Part shown: positions 1-6,993 of the stretch, piece by piece
Layout of the letters: every line of letters begins with the position of its first letter
Position numbering within the stretch: the first letter of the stretch is position 1
Source of the DNA: an uncultured Bacillus sp.
GTDB taxonomy: Bacteria > Bacillota > Bacilli > Bacillales > DSM-1321
Reading direction: 5' to 3'
Length of the DNA: 8,956 nt
Assembly (NCBI GenBank): GCA_934215995.1
Contig: CAKQBC010000080.1
Span: forward strand, 1 to 8,956
The notes under the pieces: generated by a model
What the model saw: the letters and a program-made list of their open reading frames with translations, nothing else
Told to the model about the DNA's origin: nothing
The model's database searches: none
Made by a program: the position numbers and the translations under genes

Positions 1-1097
1 CAATCGGGTGCATGAAGATCCAACCTGATTTCGTCTCCATTCACCCTCAATCCGGTCAGCTGGTTATCCGGTGCCTCAATGATTTTTCCTCTATCCGCAT
101 CGATCACTATTTTTGATTTATTTTTGTCCAGGGCCTGAATGCGGCTGAATTGGAGATAAAGCTCCTCCGGCCGTACAAAATAACTGCTTTGCAAATACAG
201 ATGCCTATCTGTCCCTTTCCCGGATGCCAGTATGCCATTAGGAGGGGCTCCCCATACTTCCCCTTCGCCATCAACAAGCCGGATGTCATCAAAGGAATAT
301 AAATGCTTGCTGTTTTGTTCTTCATTGACCGAAATATGAACATCCGCACGCAAAGGGTAAAGTGTCACATCCTTGATGGTGATGGCCTGGCCGTGCACAA
401 GAACCGTTTGATTGATATCATAGATTTCCTTTTTTGCGTTCTTATCCAACGCAAAGCTAAATGTAAATTCCTGATTATACAGAAGCAACGCCAGGTTATA
501 CTCACTGACCTTTGAAAAATCAATAAAAGTGAAATCCAGTGTCTGGCTCTGTTTTTCGCCTTTCTTCAAGTCTCGGAAGGAGCCTGCCGCTGAAAAAGCC
601 CCGTCATCCAGAAGCGACTTTCCGGTTCCGTCTGTGAACCCCTTCAATTCAAAATGAGCCTCATCGATATTCCGGTCTGCTTCTACCGTATAAAACAGAA
701 CCATGCCGCTTTCATCCTTAATGGCGGCATCAATCGTAACCGTTATGCCATCCTTTTCTTCAGATATCCCGATTTCCTCCAAATAATCATTCTCAACAGC
801 CGACTTGAAACTCTTGTCACCATTGATCATTTCGACAAACCCTTCCATCCCTGGCACTTTGGAGATATAGGCTGCAAATGCCGGCGATGCATTCACAAGA
901 TACACAAATCCGATCAGAAGGACCGCCGCTGTCATTCCGCTGTAAATCCACGGTTTCCATTTGCTTCGTTTCCCTATTTCCTGCCTGCCCTTCAGAAAAC
1001 CTTTCATGATGGCAGCATCCAGTTCAGCGTTTGGCAAAACTAGACGGTCCAGCTCTTCCCTTGTCTCCTTAAGCCTTATTTCTTCTCTTTTCATCAT
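1..1097 (-). CDS. DUF4179 membrane anti-sigma factor (partial, C-terminus off window)
   Basis: Likely anti-sigma factor that holds the upstream-encoded ECF sigma factor at the membrane until an envelope signal releases it. I read an uninterrupted frame of about 365 residues to the window edge, so the C-terminus is missing. The N-terminus is a charged cytoplasmic stretch of about 48 residues. One membrane helix follows (about 50-69), then the ASPAFAAYISKVPGM segment that I associate with DUF4179 proteins, then a long extracytoplasmic beta-rich region. Two adjacent ATG codons exist (1097 and 1094). I chose 1097 because a GGGGGTG ribosome binding site sits 7 bases before it. The start overlaps the end of the sigma gene by 29 bases, which suggests translational coupling. 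B. subtilis RsiV (lysozyme sensor) has a related organisation, but this protein is longer and no DUF3298 part is visible, so the signal is unknown. Confidence 0.85.
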   Translation of the reverse strand, partial: MMKREEIRLKETREELDRLVLPNAELDAAIMKGFLKGRQEIGKRSKWKPWIYSGMTAAVLLIGFVYLVNASPAFAAYISKVPGMEGFVEMINGDKSFKSAVENDYLEEIGISEEKDGITVTIDAAIKDESGMVLFYTVEADRNIDEAHFELKGFTDGTGKSLLDDGAFSAAGSFRDLKKGEKQSQTLDFTFIDFSKVSEYNLALLLYNQEFTFSFALDKNAKKEIYDINQTVLVHGQAITIKDVTLYPLRADVHISVNEEQNSKHLYSFDDIRLVDGEGEVWGAPPNGILASGKGTDRHLYLQSSYFVRPEELYLQFSRIQALDKNKSKIVIDADRGKIIEAPDNQLTGLRVNGDEIRLDLHAPD

Positions 1098-1611
1098 GCC
1101 CTTCCACCCCCTTCTCTTCTTCGATATGTGCCCTCAGCTTCCTCATCGCTTTATGCAGCCGCGTCTTGATTGTCCCTTCCGGTTTTTTCAGCATAAAGGC
1201 AATGTCTTTCATCTTCATGTCATGAAAAAATTTCATGATGACCAGCTCTTTTCCCTGTTCATCCAGAACATCGAGGGCATCAAGGATTTCTATGTTCCGG
1301 AAATTATCCAGGCTCGGAATGGCTTCAAGCAGTTCAGGGTTCGCACCGAACCTTTTCCTCCTCTTCAATACATCATTGCAATAATTGATCATAATGCGGA
1401 TCATCCATGTTTTCAGGTAATCGGGGTTCCGGACGGCAGATATCTTCGTATACACCCTGAATGTCACTTCCTGTACAGCTTCAATGGCTTCCTGCTCATT
1501 CCTGAGGTAGGTTAAAGCCGTTTTATATAAAGCTGCCTTGTGCAGCTGCATCAGCTCAAGGAATGCATCTTCATCCCCTCTAATGGCTTTTTCCGCCATT
1601 TCTTTGTCCAT
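1069..1611 (-). CDS. ECF-type RNA polymerase sigma factor (SigV-like)
   Basis: Alternative sigma factor of the extracytoplasmic function class, which directs RNA polymerase to a small regulon, usually including its own operon. The 180-residue length is normal for the class. Region 2 covers about residues 16-85, with the EAIEAVQEVTFRVY core-binding segment and KTWMIRIMINYCNDVLKRRKR for -10 recognition. Region 4 covers about 108-162, with a helix-turn-helix around MKDIAFMLKKPEGTIKTRLH that reads the -35. There is no region 3 or extra C-terminal domain. The ATG at 1611 is preceded by AGGAAGG, about 11 bases away, which is long but the best available. The next gene encodes a DUF4179 membrane protein, the usual anti-sigma partner in Bacillaceae. 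It resembles the B. subtilis SigV type, but I cannot assign orthology, so no symbol is given. Confidence 0.93.
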   Translation of the reverse strand: MDKEMAEKAIRGDEDAFLELMQLHKAALYKTALTYLRNEQEAIEAVQEVTFRVYTKISAVRNPDYLKTWMIRIMINYCNDVLKRRKRFGANPELLEAIPSLDNFRNIEILDALDVLDEQGKELVIMKFFHDMKMKDIAFMLKKPEGTIKTRLHKAMRKLRAHIEEEKGVEGHDEKRRNKA

Positions 1612-1671
1612 CGAATATCCATCCTTCCTAAAAGAACCTTTCCTATTAGACTTTATATATCGTCAAAAAGT

Positions 1672-1699
1672 TTTATATAATTTATAAAGAGGAATTCAA
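1672..1699 (-). promoter_or_regulatory. candidate promoter of the sigma/anti-sigma operon
   Basis: On the minus strand TTGAAT (1694-1699) and TATAAA (1672-1677) are 16 bases apart, a plausible SigA-type promoter about 60 bases before the sigma start codon. Just downstream (1650-1675) the strand reads AAAACTTTTTGACGATATA, which could instead serve an ECF promoter with an AAC-type -35 element if the operon is autoregulated. The region is very AT-rich, so chance matches are easy. Confidence 0.35.
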
Positions 1700-1740
1700 C
1701 AGCATGTTTTTTTAATCAAATGGCTCTATTAAATGCTATT

Positions 1741-1790
1741 GTTGATTTTCGCTACGGTCGGACGCTTTCCGTGGAGCACACGCCAATCAA
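1741..1790. repeat. internally deleted copy of a Bacillaceae intergenic repeat
   Basis: The segment begins GTTGATTTTCGC and ends GCCAATCAA, so its ends are inverted (TTGATT/AATCAA). On the minus strand it contains CGGAAAGCGTCCG, which I recall as the core of an abundant non-coding repeat of roughly 120 bases in many Bacillus-group genomes. That repeat also runs from TTGATTGG to AATCAAC. Only about 50 bases are present here, so the middle would be missing. The match is from memory, not from a search. It lies in the gap between the sigma promoter and the lipoprotein-gene terminator and contains no ORF. Confidence 0.5.
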
Positions 1791-1792
1791 AT

Positions 1793-1832
1793 AAAAAAGG
1801 GCTGAAAAACAGATCTGTTTTCCAGCCCTTTT
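1793..1832 (-). terminator. rho-independent terminator of the yqjP-yqjQ-lipoprotein operon
   Basis: Begins directly after the TGA of the lipoprotein gene. On the minus strand GGGCTG pairs with CAGCCC, extended inward by AAAACAG/CTGTTTT around GATC, and is followed by a run of T. The A-run on the opposite side makes it potentially bidirectional. Confidence 0.9.
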
Positions 1833-2339
1833 TCAGCCTTCCATATAAAGAATTTCATATGTTCCGGCATCCACAGTGATTGTGTAGCCTAAGTCCAGGT
1901 TGGACCGCTTCATGAAATACATCGTATAGGCAAGGCCATCTTCCTCTCTGGCAACATTCGTTATGATGAAATGCTGGTCTTTGTTTTCCTGCAATTCATC
2001 AAGGACAGCAGCCACCATATCGGCTTCTTTCAGGCTCTCCTCGTCGGCCAGGACCAAAAGAAGGCTGGCCTTTTTTTTGGCCAGGAGTTTATCCTCCATC
2101 GTCCCTTTATAAAAAGCTTGGATTTTCATCCCCGGCTCCAAGTCGGATGTCTCGATGTGCTTCCCTGTCGAGTCTTGGATTTTCGTCTCCGGAGTGATGC
2201 TATAAATGTCATCCCCAACCAAAATTTGATTCTTACTGATGATCTGCGTCAGGAACCCCGGTGTTCCATGATTGACTTGTTCATCCCCGCAGCCTGTCAT
2301 CAAAACCGTTATCAATATTAATGGAAAGAAGATTTTCAA
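1833..2339 (-). CDS. small secreted lipoprotein, DUF3221/DUF5666-like
   Basis: A 168-residue protein of unknown function. It has a short type II signal peptide (residues 1-16, MKIFFPLILI then TVLMTG) and a cysteine at position 17 for lipid attachment, so it should be anchored on the outer face of the membrane. Residues about 27-95 look like a small beta-barrel: a line of the form GFLTQIISKNQILVGDDIYSI followed by LEPGMKIQAFYKG. This recalls the DUF3221/DUF5666 type, but the family assignment is tentative. Residues 118-168 form a second beta-rich part with a PepSY-like feel. An AGAGGTG ribosome binding site lies 6-7 bases before the ATG. The gene starts 29 bases after yqjQ ends and a terminator follows at once, so it appears to be the last gene of the yqjP-yqjQ operon. 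I do not know a functional link between them. Confidence 0.8.
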   Translation of the reverse strand: MKIFFPLILITVLMTGCGDEQVNHGTPGFLTQIISKNQILVGDDIYSITPETKIQDSTGKHIETSDLEPGMKIQAFYKGTMEDKLLAKKKASLLLVLADEESLKEADMVAAVLDELQENKDQHFIITNVAREEDGLAYTMYFMKRSNLDLGYTITVDAGTYEILYMEG

Positions 2340-2368
2340 ATGGCCTGCACCTCTTTAACTGAAAGAAC

Positions 2369-3160
2369 TCATTTTTTAAAGAAGAATTTTTTCCCCGCAG
2401 CTTCGAACAATCTCGGGCAGACAGCAAAGAAAACGGCCCCCGCATTCATCCAGCGGGGCAAGTTGATTTCCCTTCTGTTTGTTAGCATTGAAGAGACAAC
2501 CTTTTCCGCCACCCGTTCAGGCCTCAGCATAAACCTGCCGACATTTTTCACATATTCTCCCGATACATCCGCAATATCAAAGAAATCCGTGGCAATCGGC
2601 CCGGGATTGACGGTGGTGACATGAATGCCGTACTCTTCCATTTCAAGGCGCAAGGCATTGGAAAATCCAAGGACCGCATGCTTTGTCGCAGCATATACAC
2701 TTGATTTCGGAGTTGCTATTTTGCCTGCCTGAGAAGCTATGTTGATGATGTGTCCGCTGCCTTGCCCGATCATGTACGGAACCGCAAGCCTCGTGGACGC
2801 AATCACACCATATACATTTACATCGAGCATCCTTTTGCTTTCCGGCAAAGTGATGTCCACAACATCTTCAAACAAGCCGAATCCGGCATTATTGACAAGG
2901 ACATCCATCCGTAAGCCTTGCTTTGCCAAATCCTCAAAAATGCCCGCCATCTGATCGGAAGCAGAAACGTCACAGCTGTATGTCAGGACACGGACAGATG
3001 CCTCTTCCTGCACTTCTGCCTTCACTTGGGCCAGCTTGCTGCTGTTTCTTGCGATCAGCACAACGTTCGCGCCAGCTTTTGCTGACTGGATCGCGATTTC
3101 CTTTCCAAGTCCCCCGGACGCACCGGTAATGATAACCGTTTTATTTTCAAGCCTATTCAA
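2369..3160 (-). CDS. yqjQ: short-chain dehydrogenase/reductase, YqjQ
   Basis: NAD(P)-dependent oxidoreductase of the classical SDR family, expected in the cytoplasm. Its substrate is unknown. The cofactor motif TGASGGLG is at residues 12-19 and NNAG at 90-93. The catalytic residues are Asn114, Ser143, Tyr156 and Lys160 in the YAATK motif. PGPIATDF (186-193) is the usual cofactor-contacting loop. The 263-residue length is typical. The C-terminal 30 residues are hydrophobic and basic (ending KKFFFKK), so loose membrane contact is possible. The start is TTG, supported by GAGGTGG 7 bases upstream and by the absence of any nearby in-frame ATG. It begins 19 bases after yqjP, and the same pair is adjacent in B. 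subtilis near proI and yqjM, which is the main basis for the symbol. Confidence 0.9.
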   Translation of the reverse strand: MNRLENKTVIITGASGGLGKEIAIQSAKAGANVVLIARNSSKLAQVKAEVQEEASVRVLTYSCDVSASDQMAGIFEDLAKQGLRMDVLVNNAGFGLFEDVVDITLPESKRMLDVNVYGVIASTRLAVPYMIGQGSGHIINIASQAGKIATPKSSVYAATKHAVLGFSNALRLEMEEYGIHVTTVNPGPIATDFFDIADVSGEYVKNVGRFMLRPERVAEKVVSSMLTNRREINLPRWMNAGAVFFAVCPRLFEAAGKKFFFKK

Positions 3161-3179
3161 TCTATAACCACCTCATACC

Positions 3180-4148
3180 CTACTTCACTCTATATATGAC
3201 TGTCTGGTCTATTTTCTCTTCTTTAATTTCTCCTAAATCAAGCAAATAGTCAAGCTGTGCCTGGCTCTCCGACAAGGTCAGCCCGGGCTGCTTCATGAAG
3301 ATTTTCGGGAACAGCCTCATGCACACTTCATATGTAGTGAGAGGCTCGGCACGCAGCATTTCCTTTACCTTCATAGCGCGGTCGTGCTGTGCCTTCAGCC
3401 GCAGCGAAATCAATTCATGCGGATTCTCTATTATGCTGCCATGCCCCGCATATACCCGGCTGACAGGCATTTGTGCAACCTTCCGCAGTGAATCGTTCAG
3501 GAGAAGCTGAGATTTTGGGCGTTCACTTTCACCTTCCATCGGGGGCTCAAGCAAAGGGTTCGGCGAAACTTTTTCAAGCAGGAGATCGCCACCGATCATC
3601 GCTCCATCCGATTCCCTGAATAAGCATATATGGGTTTCTGCATGCCCGGGCGTTTCATAGACCCGCCAGCCCGGAAGCCCCGGCACCTCTTCACCATCCT
3701 GCAGCCATCCTGTCAATGCATCCCGTGTCTCACACGTATTGTCGCTGTCTTTTTTTGCCTTGGCCATCAGGCCTGCATATTCTTTCGGGACTCCCATCTC
3801 AATGGCCATTTCCCTAAAGAAAGTCTCCATTTTTTCATGATCCTTTTCAGAGGGGCCGATCCAGAAATCATTATTTTTATGTCCCAATAAAGGGACTTCA
3901 ACATCGAAAAAATCCACCCCGGAAATATGGTCGGTATGATGGTGGCTCACGATAATCTGTTCGATATCCCTCATCTCAAGCCCCAGCTCGCCGAGTCCAT
4001 TCTTGAGCGCCCGCAGCGCCTCCTGCGTTTTGACCCCTGTATCAACAAGTGTAAGGGCATCCCCTTTGATTAAAAACACATTTACATCCCCTACCGGAAA
4101 GGGTGTCGGCACTGCAATCTTCGTTACGTCATTCTTCCATTCTCTCAT
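3180..4148 (-). CDS. yqjP: metallo-beta-lactamase-fold hydrolase, YqjP
   Basis: Predicted zinc hydrolase of the glyoxalase II/beta-lactamase fold, with unknown substrate. The metal motif HxHxDH is at residues 69-74 (His69, His71, Asp73, His74), with further ligands His169 in TPGHAETH, Asp188 in GGDLL and His236 in AGHG. All are intact, so the enzyme should be active. Residues about 255-322 form a C-terminal winged-helix-like domain, as in other long members of this group (LACTB2-like). The 322-residue length matches YqjP of B. subtilis (about 320). The ATG is preceded by AGGTGAT at good spacing. It is the first gene of a minus-strand operon with yqjQ and a lipoprotein gene, and it is transcribed divergently from proI. 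Confidence 0.9.
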   Translation of the reverse strand: MREWKNDVTKIAVPTPFPVGDVNVFLIKGDALTLVDTGVKTQEALRALKNGLGELGLEMRDIEQIIVSHHHTDHISGVDFFDVEVPLLGHKNNDFWIGPSEKDHEKMETFFREMAIEMGVPKEYAGLMAKAKKDSDNTCETRDALTGWLQDGEEVPGLPGWRVYETPGHAETHICLFRESDGAMIGGDLLLEKVSPNPLLEPPMEGESERPKSQLLLNDSLRKVAQMPVSRVYAGHGSIIENPHELISLRLKAQHDRAMKVKEMLRAEPLTTYEVCMRLFPKIFMKQPGLTLSESQAQLDYLLDLGEIKEEKIDQTVIYRVK

Positions 4149-4173
4149 CTCTTGATCACCTGACTTCTATCTT

Positions 4174-4189
4174 ATGAATACCTATTCAT
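4174..4189. promoter_or_regulatory. perfect inverted repeat in the yqjP leader, possible operator
   Basis: ATGAATA-CC-TATTCAT is a perfect 7+7 inverted repeat with a 2-base centre. It lies between the predicted yqjP promoter (4205-4233) and the yqjP ribosome binding site, where a bound repressor would block transcription. The TGAAT/ATTCA half-sites resemble operators of TetR-family repressors, but no regulator is encoded nearby and the assignment is inferred. Confidence 0.4.
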
Positions 4190-4204
4190 TTGCACTTACT
4201 CTTT

Positions 4205-4233
4205 AGTCTACTACTATCAGGAAGCATTGTCAT
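4205..4233 (-). promoter_or_regulatory. candidate SigA promoter of yqjP operon
   Basis: On the minus strand ATGACA (4228-4233) and TAGACT (4205-4210) are separated by 17 bases. They match the SigA consensus at 5/6 and 4/6 positions. The start of transcription would fall near 4198, leaving a leader of about 50 bases that includes the inverted repeat. Confidence 0.45.
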
Positions 4234-4284
4234 TCTTTTGAAATCAATTCAGGCTGCAGAACAAAGAAATTATCGTAGCGCCCA

Positions 4285-4314
4285 TTGACAAACAGGTGCT
4301 ATCTGGTCCATAAT
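4285..4314 (+). promoter_or_regulatory. SigA-type promoter of proI
   Basis: A perfect -35 TTGACA (4285-4290) and CATAAT (4309-4314, 5/6) are separated by 18 bases. The predicted transcript begins near 4321, just before the T-box leader, as expected for this class of gene. Confidence 0.65.
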
Positions 4315-4320
4315 AATGTA

Positions 4321-4585
4321 AAAATTCTAAATATTGGCGTTGAGTAAGGCCAGTAGGCAAAAACATGGCTATAAGAGAGTGGAGTTCACCGGCTGAAAGG
4401 CTCCGCAGTCCCCCTGTTTTGTTGAACCTACCTTATGAGCCGTTAGGAAAACCTAACCGACCATCCATCGATACCGGATTCATGAAGCGCATTTCCGCAT
4501 TTAGCTGCGGAAGTGAACAAAGGTGGTACCACGGAAGCTAAAGCCTTTCGTCCTTTTATTTGAGGATGGAAGGCTTTTTCTTTTT
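4321..4585 (+). promoter_or_regulatory. proline-specific T-box leader upstream of proI
   Basis: T-box riboswitch in which uncharged tRNA-Pro stabilises an antiterminator and turns on the downstream gene. Stem I is recognisable from AGAGAG (4374-4379), GGCTGAAAGG (4391-4400) and the specifier arm GAACCTACCTTATGAGCC. The specifier codon is CCT (4427-4429), a proline codon, followed by the usual purine. A TTCCGC/GCGGAA hairpin lies before the T-box motif AAGGTGGTACCACGG (4520-4534). The antiterminator can form by pairing AAAGG (4519-4523) and ACG with CGTCCTTT downstream, leaving the TGGTACC bulge for the tRNA NCCA end. It is mutually exclusive with the terminator at 4542-4585. The match between specifier and the proline biosynthesis gene supports the call. 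Confidence 0.95.
4542..4585 (+). terminator. T-box regulatory terminator
   Basis: AGCCTTTCGTCCT (4542-4554) pairs over 13 positions, including G-U pairs, with AGGATGGAAGGCT (4563-4575), followed by TTTTCTTTTT. It ends transcription before proI when tRNA-Pro is charged. Its left arm contains the bases that the antiterminator needs. Confidence 0.92.
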
Positions 4586-4613
4586 ACCCAAAACAAAAAG
4601 GAGGTCTTTCCCA

Positions 4614-5462
4614 ATGTGTAAAAAAATCGCCTTTGTAGGCGCAGGCTCCATGGCAGAAGCAATGATATCCGGAATAACGGCCCGAGGTGAATGGAAGCCC
4701 GGACAAATATCAGTAACAAACCGGGAAAATGCAGAAAGACTGAATTTTTTGCGGGATGCTTACCATGTGCATATAACACTCTCCTATGAAGAACTGTTCA
4801 GGGATGCCGGCATTGTTGTCATTGCCGTGAAACCTAAGGATTTATTTACGGCTTTGGATGCCATTAAGCAATACTTGCGGAAGGATATGCTGCTTTTATC
4901 AGTGGCAGCCGGCGTATCGATGGCAAGCCTTGAAAAGATAACCGGACAGGAACTGGCTGTCATACGTTCGATGCCCAACACTTCCGCTGCAATCGGAAAA
5001 TCCGCTACTGCGATCAGCTGCAATTCCCATGTAACGAAAAGCCAGTTGGATACGGCTGTTTCGCTACTCGAGACAATCGGTACTGTCACACTGGTCGAAG
5101 AAAAACACCTTGATGCTGTAACCGGCCTGTCCGGCAGCGGTCCGGCTTATATCTACTATATGATTGAAGCAATGCAACAATCCGCAGCCGAAATAGGCTT
5201 GGACGAAGCTGCAGCCAAGCAACTGATCATCCAGACCTTAGCCGGTGCGGCGGACATGCTGAAGCAATCACCGAAGACGCCGGGCACTCTCCGCCGCGAG
5301 ATTACTTCCCCGGGAGGGACAACCGAAGCCGGACTGAAAATTCTGCAGGATAAAGCATTCCGGGAAACGATGATTGAATGCATCGTGGAAGCCACCCGGC
5401 AATCGAAACGGCTCGGTGAAAAACTATCCGAGGAAATAGACAAAAAATCCATTTCTGTATGA
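4614..5462 (+). CDS. proI: pyrroline-5-carboxylate reductase, ProI/ProC type
   Basis: Cytoplasmic enzyme that reduces 1-pyrroline-5-carboxylate to L-proline with NAD(P)H, the final step of proline synthesis. The 282-residue length is normal. The Rossmann motif GAGSMAEA is at residues 9-16, AVKP at 71-74, RSMPNT at 118-123, and the substrate/dimer-domain signatures SGSGPAY (173-179) and SPGGTTEAGL (232-241) are intact. The open frame continues upstream to a TTG at 4560, but that lies inside the T-box terminator. The ATG at 4614 has AAGGAGGT 8 bases upstream and gives the standard N-terminus MCKKIAFVGAGSM. Transcription is controlled by the proline T-box leader. The neighbourhood with yqjP, yqjQ and yqjM matches B. 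subtilis proI (yqjO) rather than proG or proH. Confidence 0.97.
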   Translation: MCKKIAFVGAGSMAEAMISGITARGEWKPGQISVTNRENAERLNFLRDAYHVHITLSYEELFRDAGIVVIAVKPKDLFTALDAIKQYLRKDMLLLSVAAGVSMASLEKITGQELAVIRSMPNTSAAIGKSATAISCNSHVTKSQLDTAVSLLETIGTVTLVEEKHLDAVTGLSGSGPAYIYYMIEAMQQSAAEIGLDEAAAKQLIIQTLAGAADMLKQSPKTPGTLRREITSPGGTTEAGLKILQDKAFRETMIECIVEATRQSKRLGEKLSEEIDKKSISV

Positions 5463-5554
5463 GCCGAATGTCAATCGATGTGTGCTTTTCCCTCCATTTA
5501 TTGAAGCCGGGAATGAACTAATCGATCCGTATATTTTTCCGCCATGCATTCCTT

Positions 5555-5596
5555 TGGGAGGCCTGAAACAGGGCCTCCCATTCGTTTTTCTTTTTA
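5555..5596 (+). terminator. rho-independent terminator of proI
   Basis: TGGGAGGCCTG pairs with CAGGGCCTCCCA (one bulged base, AAA loop), followed by the T-rich tract TTCGTTTTTCTTTTT. It separates proI from yqjM, so yqjM is expected to be a separate transcript. Confidence 0.92.
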
Positions 5597-5648
5597 TCCT
5601 GCAAGGAAAATTGTTACTATTGTATAGAATGAGAAAGGAGAGAATTAC

Positions 5649-6665
5649 ATGAGCAACAAACTATTTTCATCCTATACAATTAAGAATGTAACCTTAAAAA
5701 ACCGCATCGTCATGTCACCTATGTGCATGTACAGCTGCGAGAATGAAGACGGAAAAGTGGGAGATTGGCATAAAACCCATTATGCAAGCCGGGCAGTGGG
5801 CGGCACAGGCCTGATTATGGTAGAAGCCACCTCCGTTACACCGCAGGGCCGAATCAGCGCAGAGGACCTTGGCATATGGAGCGATGGCCATGTCAAAGGA
5901 CTGTCTAAGCTTGTATCCCTTATCCATGCAAACAATGCCAAGGCTGCCATCCAAATAGCCCATGCCGGGCGCAAGGCGACAGTCGACGGGCCGATCATCG
6001 GGCCATCGGCGCTGGCATTCGATGAAAACTCAAGGGTACCAGAAGCTATGTCCCTGCAGCAAATTAGAGAAACCGTCCAAGCATTCCGGGACGGGGTCCT
6101 GCGCGCAAAAAAAGCCGGCTTCGATGTGATCGAGCTGCATGCAGCGCATGGCTATTTAATCAATGAATTCCTGTCGCCTCTTTCCAACAAAAGGACAGAT
6201 GAATACGGCGGATCTGCCGAGAACCGGTATCGCTTCCTTAAAGAAATCATCGAACAGGTGAAGGAAGTATGGGAAGGCCCATTGTTTGTCAGAGTATCAG
6301 CGAATGATTACCATCCGGAAGGGCTGACGGTTGAAGATTATATCCAGTTCGGGGAATGGATGAAGCGGGATGGCATTGATTTGATTGATGTAAGCTCCGG
6401 AGCTGTTGTACCTGCAGCAATTGATGTTTACCCGGGCTACCAGGTCACTTTCAGCGAAAAAATCAAGCACGGGGCACAAATTGCCACTGGTGCAGTCGGT
6501 TTGATCACTTCTCCTCTCCATGCAGATGAAATCGTCCATAACGGCCGTGCGGACTTGGTTTTCCTCGGGCGCGAGCTGCTCAGGGACCCTTATTGGCCGG
6601 TGAGGGCTGCCAAAAGCCTGCGTACAGAAATCGAACCGCCTAAGCAATACGCCAGAGGCTGGTAA
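5649..6665 (+). CDS. namA: NADPH dehydrogenase, Old Yellow Enzyme family (YqjM/NamA)
   Basis: FMN-dependent ene-reductase that uses NADPH to reduce activated C=C bonds of alpha,beta-unsaturated aldehydes, ketones and nitro compounds. In B. subtilis it is linked to detoxification and oxidative stress. The 338-residue protein is a single TIM barrel. The residues that define the YqjM subclass are at their expected numbers: Cys26 and Tyr28 in MSPMCMYS, His164 and His167 with Tyr169 in HAAHGYL, and the C-terminal Arg336 in ARGW that reaches into the neighbouring subunit's active site. An AAAGGAG ribosome binding site lies 8 bases before the ATG. A TGTATAGAAT sequence (5621-5630) may be its -10 region, with no clear -35. 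The gene is bounded by the proI terminator and by hairpins downstream, so it is probably monocistronic. Confidence 0.97.
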   Translation: MSNKLFSSYTIKNVTLKNRIVMSPMCMYSCENEDGKVGDWHKTHYASRAVGGTGLIMVEATSVTPQGRISAEDLGIWSDGHVKGLSKLVSLIHANNAKAAIQIAHAGRKATVDGPIIGPSALAFDENSRVPEAMSLQQIRETVQAFRDGVLRAKKAGFDVIELHAAHGYLINEFLSPLSNKRTDEYGGSAENRYRFLKEIIEQVKEVWEGPLFVRVSANDYHPEGLTVEDYIQFGEWMKRDGIDLIDVSSGAVVPAAIDVYPGYQVTFSEKIKHGAQIATGAVGLITSPLHADEIVHNGRADLVFLGRELLRDPYWPVRAAKSLRTEIEPPKQYARGW

Positions 6666-6700
6666 ATCGACAAGCCAGAAGCACAGGCATCAGATTGATT

Positions 6701-6741
6701 GAAGTTCCCTAGCTGGCAACCAGCTACTTCCATACCTTTTT
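6701..6741 (+). terminator. possible first terminator of namA
   Basis: TAGCTGG-CAA-CCAGCTA hairpin (6710-6726), extended by GAAG/CTTC across a short bulge, then a run of five T at 6737-6741 after a gap of several bases. The gap makes it weaker than a classic terminator. A better one follows at 6760. Confidence 0.35.
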
Positions 6742-6759
6742 CTTATGAAACCAGCATAC

Positions 6760-6798
6760 AAAACGCACGGACTAATGAAAACCTGTGCGTTTTATATA
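6760..6798 (+). terminator. rho-independent terminator downstream of namA
   Basis: AAAACGCACGG pairs with CCTGTGCGTTTT (one bulged T) around an 11-base loop and runs into TTTTATATATT. The flanking A and T runs make it usable from both directions. Confidence 0.85.
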
Positions 6799-6827
6799 TT
6801 GAAGCTATTTTAGATAAACTGTATACT
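6799..6827 (+). promoter_or_regulatory. strong SigA-type promoter in the intergenic region
   Basis: TTGAAG (6799-6804) and TATACT (6822-6827) are exactly 17 bases apart and match consensus at 4/6 and 5/6. It lies immediately after the namA terminator and points toward the small ORFs at 6919-7060. Predicted transcript start is near 6834. Confidence 0.55.
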
Positions 6828-6918
6828 GCGGGGGAGAATATTCTTCAATTTATACAATGGATATTTGGCGAAAATTGTACAAATAGTAAGAGAAAATTTA
6901 TTGGAAGAGGGGAATAGG

Positions 6919-6993
6919 TTGATTCCAATTAATATCTTAACTTTTATCATATTATATGATATATCGTATAAAAGAGTCACCCAAAAGGAATAA
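6919..6993 (+). CDS. tiny hydrophobic ORF (24 aa), possible N-terminal half of a split small membrane protein
   Basis: Short frame that starts at TTG and has a good ribosome binding site, GAGGGG, 6 bases upstream. Its first half (IPINILTFIILYD) is hydrophobic enough to be a membrane segment. It then overlaps, in another frame, a 34-codon ORF with a clear membrane helix. Skipping one base near 6958 would join the two into one protein of about 46 residues with two hydrophobic segments. It may be a real peptide, the start of a frameshifted gene, or chance. No family is recognised. A promoter (6799) and a terminator (7122) bracket it. Confidence 0.3.
   Translation: MIPINILTFIILYDISYKRVTQKE

Noticed and set aside
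303..1515. Several plus-strand open frames of 70-184 codons.
   Set aside because: They are antisense to the sigma and anti-sigma genes, which have clear family motifs and ribosome binding sites. The plus frames are shadows.
4560..4613. Upstream TTG start that would lengthen ProI by 18 residues.
   Set aside because: It lies inside the T-box terminator hairpin. The ATG at 4614 has a strong ribosome binding site and gives the normal family N-terminus.
6699..6917. Open frame of 72 codons downstream of namA.
   Set aside because: It runs through a terminator hairpin and a promoter, has no ribosome binding site and no protein-like pattern.
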